NCBI RefSeq assembly: GCF_047663525.1
Contig: NC_092602.1
Span: 9,545,501-9,609,500 of the forward strand
Direction: 5' to 3'
Length of the DNA: 64,000 bases
Source: Anas platyrhynchos
Taxonomy: Eukaryota; Chordata; Aves; Anseriformes; Anatidae
Shown here: positions 1 to 9,492 of the stretch, one piece after another
Layout: the number at the start of each line of letters is the position of its first letter
Position numbering within the stretch: position 1 is the first letter of the stretch
The notes under the pieces: generated by a model
Databases searched by the model: none
Told to the model about the DNA's origin: nothing
What the model saw: only the letters and a program-made list of their open reading frames with translations
Position numbers and translations under genes: made by a program

Positions 1-848
1 CATTAGCTGGGATTAAAAAAAAAAACAAAATACAATGGCAAGCTTCACTTATGTATTAGTGCCAAAATTCATTCAAAAGGCATTGCAGCTCAGATCCACA
101 CTGACACATCTGGCAACAGTGCGAGCTGCTCACGACTGATCTAGAAAGACTGACATGGCAGCCCCAGAACAGCTCCTGTATCTCCCATAAAGCTAGCTGA
201 GGAAGACAGCACAGCCAGCCACAGTGTGCAGGATTTTACATCAGCAGTTGAACAGATTATTACTGATAATAGACACAGAAAACCGAAATAAGAAAAATGA
301 TCCAACTGCAAATTATAAGTGGCTGATGGACAAACACGGGGAACTGTACTTCAGCTGCTCGCTTTGATATTGTTGCCTCTGGAAGAGACTGCCAGGAACA
401 CTCACATGTGTACCTGGTGCTGTGCTTCCCAGGCTCAGAGCCCCAGGCAGAGAGAGATCTTCAGTGACTTACATCACTTTTATCACTGAAGACTATCCTT
501 GTATTACAGATGGGAAAAACAGGATTTCAAAATGAAGCATTCAGCTAACACAGAAGCCAAAAAACTCAGGCTTAGCTCAGCTTTAGATGTGATCACTCCA
601 TGCACCTTCTATCAAGTTCTTTCTATATTCAATAATTCAATAATTCTATTCTTATTCAATAATTCAAAATTCAATAATTCAACAGCCCCATACTCAAAAC
701 CAATGAATTCTCCTCTGGATTTACAGCAGCTTTTGAAAACAGAAGGTAAGATAATATACTACTTAATCAAGCAAGAAACACAGCAAAAAGGTGTTTCTGT
801 GTTGTGTCCTTTTGGAGAAGCAGAGCTACACTTGAGCCATTTCCTTAC
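1..848 (-). other. ESS2: ESS2 intron 4 (partial)
   Basis: This stretch follows the donor of ESS2 coding exon 4 and runs off the left edge. I looked for the next ESS2 exon, which should encode the part after the EEEYTQ segment, and did not find it, so intron 4 is at least 848 bp. It is AT-rich and holds one imperfect ATTCAATA repeat. I see no RNA gene or mobile element in it. Confidence 0.7.
627..682. repeat. imperfect ATTCAATA repeat
   Basis: About five diverged copies of ATTCAATA/AATTCAAT lie in tandem inside ESS2 intron 4. It is simple AT-rich satellite-like sequence with no sign of coding. Confidence 0.6.
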
Positions 849-3286
849 CTGGGTGTACTCCTCTTCTGCATTGTACAGCCAAGCATGCTTGACTTTCTCC
901 TTCTCTTTGGCCACTTCCATGATCTGCTCAAACGAAGCATTATCTTCGCTCGTGTGTTTTGCTAAGAAGCTGTCCAAATTGGGAAGCGCATCTTTATCAT
1001 CTTTTTCTGCTTCTCCTAACAAGAGGAGGAAAAAAGCCTGAGAAAGGTTAATACCTCCCTTTCTATAAAAGACCTACACGTAACTCCTTGTCCCTTCTGA
1101 GAGCTAGCCTTCTACTGACCCACTAATAATTAAATATAGTCAAAAAAGTACATACATGCAGAGTGGTAGAATATTATTTTTTTAGAAGACAACCAATTTT
1201 CACATAAAGGCTTCTACAGCATTTATAGGTACTTGCGTTAAAGGGAAAATGCACAAGCGGACAGCTGCTAGCAGACGTCTATAGTATACCATACAAACAT
1301 CTCTACCCCTACTACCATTGCTTATTGACCCTAATTTCAGGTGACACAGGAAAAAATTACTGCTTTGAAAGAAATAAGCTGAATTAAGAATTTGCACAGC
1401 CCTAACTCATAACTGAGAATTCACACACCCGATATGAAACATTGCATCAAGCCCAACTTCCAAGTGATCATTTTCACTTACTTAGAAGGTTAAAAGAAAC
1501 TGCTTAAACATTGGCTAAATACCCGAAACCTTCCCAGGAGACAGAGCTCACAAATATATTTTCCTGCTGCTGAAGAATTCAGCTACAGGAACATCATTCT
1601 CCTACCTTCCTCTGCAGCTTTGATGCCAGCTTTGGATTTATTTCCCAGTGGAAGACCACCTGGATGAACTTCTGGGGTTTCAAATGTAGCTGGAGTAACA
1701 TCTGAGACATAAACAAGAAGGTTCACATGGTTACCAAAGCACAGAACAGGCCACTGTCCGTGGTATCTTGCATCGCAGTATGGGTCACGTACCAAATATG
1801 AGTCACAGAAGATGTATCACAAGAAGACTAATCTAATTTAAAAGTTGTGAAAAGACTACAAAATAGTCTTTTCAATACTGTGCTAATCACTGAACAAGAT
1901 CTTGCTCTAAAACATTTTTTTCCTGCTGAGAAAAATACACAGGAGAACCAAGGCCCTGTGTATTTGCCATCCTATGTACAGCTTTAACCAACAGAAGCAG
2001 CAGCATGAGCGTGTTAACAATCTAACCCAGGTGAGTGTTAGCACCTATGGTAGGGAAGGAAAGGAAGCCACTTTGGTGTGTTCTTTTGCCATGAGAAGGC
2101 TAGTTACCTAAACTGCACAGCTAGAAGTCATCCAGGCACCAGGCTTTAGTGTAAAACACAGCTGAACTCAAAGTGAAAGCAAACATACAGTAAGGCATCA
2201 GATGCCTGCTACACAAACCTCTGACAGTCATGAACTTTCAACAACTTCCATCCTAAGTATATGAAAATCTTCTTTATTTACAGTTGCAACAAAACCCCCT
2301 GAAACTATAATAATGACTGAGAACATAGCCTAGAGCTTCTGATACTGTAGTATTGCAAGTCAGAACATGCAACTTTCCCTGGAGCACACAAGCTTGACAA
2401 AATGTGGCTCTGAGTTATGGTTACTCTGCAGCTGTTTCCGCCTCCACTCCCCCAACAGCACTCCTTCTAAATGGCATTATTAAACGCCATCAGGGAGAAA
2501 TTCAGCATTAGTCATCAGATATGGCTACTGCTGACTGTGGTATATGAAAGAATCAGGACTGACATTACATTGGACTTAAGATAACCACCGCCAGCACAAA
2601 GTTAGGTAAAAGAGCCATAATTTTAAATATAAAACCTTCCACCTTAAATAAAGCTAATTAAAATAAAGTTCCAAACAGTTAAGGCAGCCTTTTTTCTTTC
2701 TTGCGTAGCCCACTGTATAAAAAGACAAAGCACAACTGTGTTTTATTTGTGTTTGTTTGTTTGTGGAAGCCACCTACGCTCTCAGCATAAGCACTAGGGC
2801 AGCCCGGTGAGCGGTTCTTACACGGCACAGGGGTGTCCCTCGAGGATTTGCCCAGCGAGGAGCCAAACTTAATGGCGATTTGCCTCATCTTCTCCAAGTC
2901 ACCGTTTTCCTCCGCCTCCAGATACTCCTTCTGCGCTCGCAGCTTCTCCACGTCGGGGAAGAAGTCCCGCTGAATGATCTTCTCTAGACTCTAAACGAGG
3001 GGAGAAACAAACAACGCGTGAACGAACCGCGGGGACGCTGAGGGGGAGCTGAGGGGGAGCTGAGGGGGAGCTGAGGGGGAGCTGAGGGGGCCCCGGGGCC
3101 GGGCCCAGGCTAGGCCGCGAGCAGCCGTGCAGGCAGAGCGCGGGGCCGGCCGCGCCCGCCGCGCACCTCGATGTACGCGTCCTCGTCCAGGATCTTCTTG
3201 GGGCCCGGCCGCGCCGCCGCCGCCTCCCTCCGGGCCGCCACCGGCACCAAGGCCCCGGCGGAGGCCGCGGGAGCCGCCGCCATCAT
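849..3286 (-). CDS. ESS2: ESS2 splicing factor homolog (DGCR14), N-terminal 184 codons
   Basis: Nuclear protein of the ESS-2 family, known to associate with the spliceosomal C complex. Four coding exons are in the window: 3167-3286, 2822-2990, 1606-1701 and 849-1015. Their phases join cleanly (0, 1, 1, 0) at GT-AG sites, giving 184 aa of a protein that is about 476 aa in human. Exon 1 starts with a double Met and ends KKILDEDAYIE; the human protein has a similar RVLDEEEYIE stretch. Exon 2 carries the conserved RDFFPDVEKL and QKEYLEAEENGDLEKMRQIA segments, exon 3 VTPATFETPEV, and exon 4 FEQIMEVAKEK and HAWLYNAEEE. The rest lies left of the window. The gene sits head-to-tail behind GSC2, as in the human 22q11.2 region. 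The family assignment rests on remembered human sequence and is secure. Confidence 0.97.
2742..2747 (-). promoter_or_regulatory. possible poly(A) signal AATAAA (minus) in ESS2 intron 2
   Basis: Reading leftwards from the GSC2 stop codon, this is the first AATAAA I found on the minus strand. It lies inside ESS2 intron 2. If GSC2 has no nearer non-canonical signal, its transcript would read through ESS2 exon 1. Use of the site is speculative. Confidence 0.25.
3037..3090. repeat. 11-bp minisatellite, five copies
   Basis: Five near-perfect tandem copies of GCTGAGGGGGA lie in ESS2 intron 1, within the CpG-rich promoter region and about 75 bp downstream of the exon 1 donor. The G-run strand could form a G-quadruplex. 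Confidence 0.9.
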
Positions 3287-3319
3287 GGCGCCTCCTCAGC
3301 CGCCGTAGCCGCCGCGCGG

Positions 3320-3327
3320 TGACGTCA
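3320..3327. promoter_or_regulatory. CRE palindrome TGACGTCA
   Basis: A perfect 8-bp cAMP-response element (CREB/ATF/CREM site) 34 bp upstream of the ESS2 start codon and 70 bp past the GSC2 stop codon. Position and perfection suggest it belongs to the ESS2 promoter; occupancy is not shown. Confidence 0.7.
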
Positions 3328-3329
3328 CG

Positions 3330-3343
3330 GCGCCCCCTGGCGG
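3330..3343 (-). promoter_or_regulatory. candidate CTCF site
   Basis: On the minus strand this reads CCGCCAGGGGGCGC, matching the CTCF core consensus at 13 of 14 positions. It lies between the CRE and the X-box in the GSC2-ESS2 gap, where a boundary or insulator would make sense. Confidence 0.55.
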
Positions 3344-3346
3344 CCC

Positions 3347-3360
3347 GTTGCCATGGCAAC
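3347..3360. promoter_or_regulatory. RFX X-box palindrome
   Basis: GTTGCCATGGCAAC is a perfect 14-bp palindrome and matches the full-site RFX-family X-box. It lies about 60 bp upstream of the ESS2 start codon. RFX factors drive ciliary and testis genes and often pair with CRE factors; the CRE is 20 bp away. Confidence 0.7.
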
Positions 3361-3396
3361 CGCGCGGCCCGGTCCCGCCCCGCCTCAGCCGCGGCC

Positions 3397-5376
3397 TTAC
3401 CCGGGGCGCCCCCCCAGCGCCGTGCCCCGAGCCGGGGCCGGGCCGGGCCGCGCCGCCTCGCCGCCGTCCTCCCGGCTGCCCCGAGCGCAGGGGGCTCCGG
3501 CCGGGGGCTCCTTGGTGCCCTGCAGGCCCAGCGCCGCGGCGGACGCCCTCTTCTGGTGGCGCCACTTGGCCCGGCGGTTCTTAAACCAGACCTGGAAGTG
3601 CAAAACACGGAGTGAACGCGCGCTGCGATCAGTGCGGCTCCACACAGAGACCTCCCCCCACAATAAATGTAATAAGCACTATGGCACACATAAGGGACAC
3701 AGGCTCAGGTGCAGGGCAGGAGCAGGACAGGGCACGGCCATGTGTGTACAGGTGGTTCTGTGACCGGCTGGCTCTGTGGCACCAGAAACCAGGACAAATA
3801 ACCCAGCCAAGCACTTTTACGCTCTTCCATTACTTGCCAAACCTAAATTCAGGTCTTTTGTCAAATACCCGAGAAAGGTTTCACACTGAAGCCTCTGCAG
3901 CTCCCAACACAGACAGTGCAACCCCTCCGCCTGTGCTCCCCTGGGGTGACAGCACGCAGAAGGCACAACGCCCCCCCTGCCACCTCACAGGGCTGCAGGA
4001 CCTCACCTCCACCCTCTCCTCCTTCAGGTGGATGCGGTTCGCCAGGTGCTCCCTGGTGATGACGTCCGGGTACTGGTTCTGGTGGAAAAGCGTTTCCAGG
4101 GCCTGCAGCTGGTCCTCGGTGAATATGGTGCGATGGCGGCGCGTGCGGCGCTGGATCTGCTGGAAAGCCTGCAGCTCGCTCGGGCTGCCCTGGGGACTCC
4201 TGCAGGCTCTGGCTGCCGAGTGAAGCAGCCGCATGGGCCAGGCGAACCTGGCGTCTGCAAGGAGAGGGACGGTCAGCGCCATGGGGACAAGGGGCTAAGA
4301 CACAGCCCTGGCTCAAGGCAGGCAGGCACGGACTGCATCCACACCTGTGAGGTGGAAGGAGCACAGCTGGCCAGCTGGCATGGATGAAAAGCTGCATGAT
4401 CATGATGCAAGTGTGAGAAGGGCTTAGGGCATCGCTCAGGGAAAAGTGTGCATGCAGGGAGCACTGGTGGTGTTTTCCTTGTTTAAGTGCCAGTTACACA
4501 GTGGCCAGCTCCAGAAAATGACTGGAAACTTACATAGCGGATAGAGGTTGTGACTCCATCATGACTTGGGGGATTTCTGAACATTCAGAATACTTTTGAA
4601 CCACATGCTTGAGGTTTTTTACTTTTTTTTTTTTTTTTTTTTTCCCAGGTGCAGCAGTTTACTAGATGTAACCAAGAATATCTTTCCCTTAGAGGACAAG
4701 TGAGATTTCTGAGGGTGGTTTGCATCATGAAGCTCAGGCACAGCTCTGTGCACTGGCAGCATGACCATGGGCCCCCACACTCCCTGGAGAACTTCCACCC
4801 CTGGAAAGATCAGAGTCTGTGTGTTTTACAATAAAGTAGCCATATGTGGTGATAAATAGCACCTGTCGTTTTTAAAACCCTGGCAGCATTGCAGGTAAGG
4901 TGCCTGCTCTCCCCAGCCACACTGAGAACAGATCCAGCAATCTGAGGAAGCCAAGCTGGAGCTGTGGCAGGCCACATAGTGCCACATTGTCACACAATGC
5001 CCAGCATTTCCCCTCTACCCAGTGTCAGCACCAGCCCCTCCACAAGCCGCACGCAGTGCATCAACCCCAAGGACTCACCCAGCCAACTCGGAGAGTCCTG
5101 CAGGGGCCGGACACTCGTGTGGGAGCAGCAGCAGCAGTTGCAACCTGCACCTTCCAGCTCTTCCTCCTCCTCCTCTTCTTCCTGCAGGTTGCTGACCGTG
5201 ATGGCCTCCAGCTGGTGCAGTCCCTTGGGCGTGCAGTCCAAGATGCCCCGCAGGCAGAGCGGGACCAGGACCTGGGAGCTCCTCTCCGCTGGGCTGGAGA
5301 GGATGTTCTCGATGCTGAACGAGCACTGCAGACCTCTTCTGCCCGAGCCAGTGTCTGGTGCTGGCTCTGCAGACAT
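3397..5376 (-). CDS. GSC2: GSC2 (goosecoid-like) homeobox transcription factor
   Basis: Paired-like, bicoid-type homeodomain repressor. Three exons, 5079-5376, 4007-4254 and 3397-3591, join in phases 1 and 0 to give 246 aa. The goosecoid eh1-type repression motif FSIENIL is at residues 20-26. An eight-Glu run (66-73) and a Cys cluster CNCCCC (79-84) follow. The homeodomain spans about 137-196, with K186 at homeodomain position 50 ([11 protein letters not shown]), which sets TAATCC preference. The last intron splits the homeodomain between VE and VWF, as in goosecoid genes. I chose the Met at 5376 because it puts 19 residues before FSIENIL, close to human GSC2; an in-frame Met at 5415 would add 13. 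The homeodomain resembles human GSC2 (LFxQNQYPDV, RHQKRAS) more than GSC. The stop is 110 bp from the ESS2 start. Confidence 0.95.
4623..4643. repeat. poly-T tract in GSC2 intron 1
   Basis: A run of 21 T on the plus strand (poly-A in the sense of GSC2) inside the 824-bp first intron. I see no flanking target-site duplication or element body, so I call it simple sequence. Confidence 0.8.
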
Positions 5377-5573
5377 CCTCGGCCAGGAGCAGCGGCCGTG
5401 GGAACAGGAGCTCACGCTGAGTAGGGTCTGCTCTCTGTGCAGACTCTGGAATGGGGTCTTGCAAGGAAAAAAGGGAGCTTACATAGCCTTCAAAGCAGAC
5501 CAGTGAGGCTATCCAGAATTGCTGCTTTGTCCCGGAGTTTCAAGTGACTGTCATTCTTGCAGCAGAGTTTTTA

Positions 5574-5588
5574 TTTTATACACACGTG
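5574..5588 (-). promoter_or_regulatory. GSC2: GSC2 core promoter candidate: TATA box and E-box
   Basis: On the minus strand TATAAAA (5580 to 5574) sits directly downstream of an E-box CACGTG (5583-5588). Initiation about 30 bp further on would give a 5' UTR near 170 nt before the chosen GSC2 Met. No competing TATA lies closer to the gene. This is inference from motif and distance. Confidence 0.5.
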
Positions 5589-5654
5589 CACTTTTTCTCC
5601 CTCTAACCTAACTGCTTTATGACTGAAGCCACCCTAAATATATATGGAGAGATA

Positions 5655-5906
5655 TAATCCTTTTGGAAAGAAAACCGTAAACCCCCTTGTGAATAAAATA
5701 AATTCTAACTAATCTTGGCGGCTTTGTGAAGGGTTAGTGTGGATCTAAGATTTAGCTAATCCCACAAAAATGACTCCAGAAGGAAATCTGATTTCTCCAT
5801 CTCGGGTGTAGATTTGAGGCGGTTATGATCTCCATTGTGCCGGAGCCTCCAATTCAGGGCAGGGGGAGGACAGCCGTTCCCAGCCCGGAAATGGACCGGA
5901 GGATTA
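5655..5906. promoter_or_regulatory. GSC2: cluster of bicoid-class (TAATCC) sites upstream of GSC2
   Basis: Three perfect TAATCC/GGATTA sites lie within 252 bp: 5655-5660 (+), 5757-5762 (+) and 5901-5906 (as GGATTA). A near match, TAATCT, lies at about 5710. This is the preferred target of K50 homeodomains such as GSC, GSC2, OTX and PITX. They lie just upstream of the TATA box, which suggests auto- or cross-regulation. Confidence 0.5.
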
Positions 5907-8900
5907 ACTCCTTAAAAGAAGCAAATTATCCCTTTCTCTGGCCAAATGAAAGCTTTCCCATCAAAAGAGAGCTGTCATATCATACAATATGAGAGAGAAT
6001 AGAGTTCAGCTTAATAAAAAGTCATTTTTAATGATAGCATAGCCTTGGCTGCACCAGAACTCTCTGCAAAAGTCGATTTATTTTCTGCTGAGAGCAGTGA
6101 AATCGTATTTTCCCTCCTTCTCCTTTCCCCCACCTCCACTGCCCTAATCAGAGTAATAATACAGATGCTTTGCATATATCTAACATGCTCTTTGTCAGGA
6201 TTCAAATCCCGAAGAAATCAGATACGTGGCAGCTCGTGGCAGCTCAGTGGCATACAGCCACCTGTGAGGAGACAGGGGGGCCATGTCCCCACTCAGCATT
6301 TGGAGGGGACAGAAGGGAAGGGCGCTGCCTCTGCACGCATGTAGGCAGCCCTGCTGCAGCTCCTGGGGAAACATGGCTAAATACTTCTAAATCCTGGCAG
6401 CCCAGAATTTAACCACTGATTTTATGCCCGTTTTATGGGACAACCAGGCTTCTGCAAGGATTTGTTGGTTCGGTTACCAACTTCTGTCCAGAAACGGGAC
6501 CTCTGGGGAGGTAATATCCAAGAGCAGTCACTAGTCCAGGACTTGTCTCGGGCACGGATGAGGTTCTCGCACTGGGCCTCATGAGAAAGACCAGGGCTGG
6601 TGGGCATGGTCTCTGCAGGAGAAGGGAGACCTTCTGTATCAGCCTAGTCTGAGACACTTCAGCACTAGAAATGCCCTGTTTCTTGCGAGGGCTCAGTCTC
6701 AGGCACAGCGTTTTTGTCACAGCCGCCATGGCATACATCACAGGGGAAGGAAGGGGCTTTGTGACCAGGAACAGCACAGGTATCTCCGGTTAAATTGGTG
6801 GTGATGACAAAGTGCTTGGGTTCATGACTAAAATAAGGAGCTGGAGCTAAAACAGGGATGTTGTGGTTGAGCTCAGGTTGCTTTGGAAAGTTTAAACCTG
6901 AATTTTCTTGCCCTCAGTGCACCTTAAGCTAGCGAGCTAGCAAGGCTTTGGGAACTTACTGGTGGAGCATTCCTGCTTGGTATTTCTTGGCAGGGGAGGT
7001 AAGGCACCAGCCACACTCCTGGTGCAATGAGGAGATACATGAGAGCTGTGAAACTCCCGCACAACAACATCCCTGTGGCACCTCGTGGAAATGGGAGCCT
7101 GTCCTCAGGGGGTCCCCATCTCTGGTCCTCTTCTTTTTTTTGGTCTTCCACCACCAGGAAGGGATGCCAAATTGCCTTTCTACCCTCAAATCTCTTTAAA
7201 ATCTCACTTAAAACAGTATTTTTTCTTCCATCCCCCTATTTTGCTTCTCCTTCAGTGGCACAGGGGACGGCATGGGGACGGGTCCTGCTCCCCACACCGT
7301 GCCGCTGCGGGGCAGGCAAGCGTGGCGTGGGCAGGTGCAGGATGCGACCCGCCCTGCTCTCAGCTGTGATAATCATACAGCCGAAGCAGATTAATTCTCA
7401 TTCCCCATCCTGTACAAAGGACGTCTTTCCCTGGCCTCCTCGGCCTGGCCCTGCCTTCCCACCACACATGCACTTAGCCTATTAGTATCTCCGCTGATTG
7501 CTTTCTTTCATTTCTCCCGTACCTTTCACTTCAGAAAATGGACTGGTAATACTTCTTTTATCAAAGAATTATGGGATTTAGGACCCAGATCTTACAAAGA
7601 GACTTTTGATAGCTGCTGGTAATCAAATCCCAATCGGCAGACACTTCTCTGCACCCTGTTACCGGAGAGGAATAAAGGAAAGGGATTACTGACGTTCTGT
7701 TTACTGAGCCTCTGAGAGATAGGATCGCTGGGCTATTTCATATTAGAAAAGGGAAGGAAAATAAAACAAGAAAGAAAAAAAATGCAGACAAGGGAGGACA
7801 ATATAGATATAGATAAAAAGAAAAGAAACAGGCTCTTATCATTTTCTTATTGGTTAAGGAGATTCCAAAGCCATTATAGAGGATTAGCAAAAAGGTTAAT
7901 CTGCTTTAGCCGTTTGCTTGTCAAAAGTGAATTTACAGGGGTTGAAAATCCTTCCTATGGCAAAACCTGAAAAATCCTCCTCTTCCTCCCCGACACCTGC
8001 CTTCTGCAGGCAGCACAAGGGGAAAGGGAACCACAGCCTCAGAGACCCTGAAATATGGGAGCCCCTTCCCTTGCCTGGGTGCAGGCACCATGGGCACGGG
8101 GGCTCTGCTTAGGCAGCGCACTCCCTGATTCCTCACCGCAGTGCTGGAGTGGGGAAGGAGTTGGTCTGCTCGTTCAAGCATCCTCCTGTGCCACCCTGAT
8201 TTACTGGGTGGAAATCCAGGGATGTTTCCCTGGTTTATAATAGCAGCAGTGAGGGCAAACCTGGCCCCGTGGCTGGCTTTGGACTTCCAGGTTAATGTCT
8301 AAAGCAGAGCAGGGCTGGCAAACATTGTTGAAAACCATGGTCTGTTGGTTTCCAGATGCAGTGCTCTCCTGGGAGCCACGTCTTGGCGTCCTCCAAGCCG
8401 TGCTCTCCTGGGTGCCTGATGCAGCCATCACTCTCCTTAGTTCCTCTGCAGGAAGCAAAGCAGGAAAAATCACTCCTGCAGGGTCAAAACCAGCAAAGAG
8501 CATCCCTGGGAAGCACGCAGATGAGCTCACCCCATTCCCTGTGACAGAAGGTCCCATTGCTGGTGACAAGAGGGCGGCGGGGGGACCAGGTTAAAGCTGG
8601 CACGCGTATCTGCTAGTGATTTGGGAACCGTGGTGAGCAGGCAGGAGGCAAAATCTACAGATGATGTTGAATGACACGGTTATGCTCTGAGAACCTGCTG
8701 CCACTGACACAATGTCCTGTGTCAATCTGGTGCAGAGTGGTGTGATGGGAGAGGCGGCTGTGCCAAGCAGAAGTGTTGGGCTCGCTGTGCAGGACACCTC
8801 AATGTCCCCTCTGCCAGCACCTCAGCCTTGCCCAGCTCCCCTCCAGTCCTTCCAGGGCTCTCTCCTCTGCCGACGATGGAAACCGCTCCAGATGTCGTTG

Positions 8901-9178
8901 TTTTAAGGCGGAAAACTTGTAGGCAGGTGAAGTGAGATGACACTCACCCTTCTGTCCCACCTCTACTTTTAAAGCAAACACACCACTTTTGGCATGAGGA
9001 AGGTGTGGCTGTGGCTAAGGGACAGAGCAGGTGAGAAGGCGGATTTTGGGGGGAATCGCTCCGGGAAAGCCCGGGACTGGCAGCAGGGGTCTGGGAGCAG
9101 CTCCAGCACCGGCCCCGCTTGGTGCTCACCCGTGGGACAACCCCAGGGCTTGTGGGCACCAAGCTCCCGACCTGGGGA
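5907..9178. other. non-coding region between GSC2 and the THADA-like gene
   Basis: I see no gene here. The open frames lack splice sites, family motifs or consistent coding. Two stretches, about 5.9-6.2 kb and 7.4-7.97 kb, are AT-richer than their surroundings, non-repetitive and dense in homeodomain- and LEF/TCF-like words. They resemble conserved enhancers. GGATTA recurs near 7683 and 7882. Conservation cannot be tested here. Confidence 0.5.
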
Positions 9179-9227
9179 AAAATAAATAAATAAATAAAGA
9201 AAGAAAGAAAGAAACAAACAAACAAAG
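9179..9227. repeat. compound tetranucleotide microsatellite
   Basis: Successive runs of (AAAT)n, (AAAG)n and (AAAC)n upstream of the THADA-like gene. Each block differs by one base, as expected if one array mutated and expanded stepwise. Confidence 0.9.
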
Positions 9228-9340
9228 GGAAAGCCACAAACATCCCAAAGGAAACAAACTGGAAGTGACACCCAACAAAGAACAAACCCAGCAGAGGAGA
9301 AGCACGGGGCAAACACCGCACCGAAGCGCCCAACTTGTGC

Positions 9341-9423
9341 AACCCCAAACCCCCCAACCCCAAATCCCCAACCCCAAACCCCCCAACCCCAAACTCCCCA
9401 ACCCCAAACCCCAACCCCCCCCC
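9341..9423. repeat. telomere-like CCCCAA minisatellite
   Basis: Five to six copies of a 14-15 bp unit, AACCCCAAAC plus 3-5 C, end 69 bp before the THADA-like start codon. The minus strand is runs of GGGG spaced by TT or TTT and should form G-quadruplexes. It is not the vertebrate telomere repeat TTAGGG. Confidence 0.9.
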
Positions 9424-9492
9424 GCAGCCCGGGGAAGCCGCGGGCCCGCAGGCGGGCGCTAGGGGGGGCTGCAGCGGGGCCGGGGCCGCGCC

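Noticed and set aside
499-1041. 180-codon plus-strand frame
   Set aside because: Antisense to ESS2 exon 4; the minus strand encodes a clear ESS2 segment.
4623-4643. Poly-T tract as the tail of a retrocopy in GSC2 intron 1
   Set aside because: No coding remnant or target-site duplication beside it.
9341-9423. Interstitial vertebrate telomere repeat
   Set aside because: Unit is CCCCAA/CCCCAAA, not TTAGGG; simple G-quadruplex minisatellite instead.
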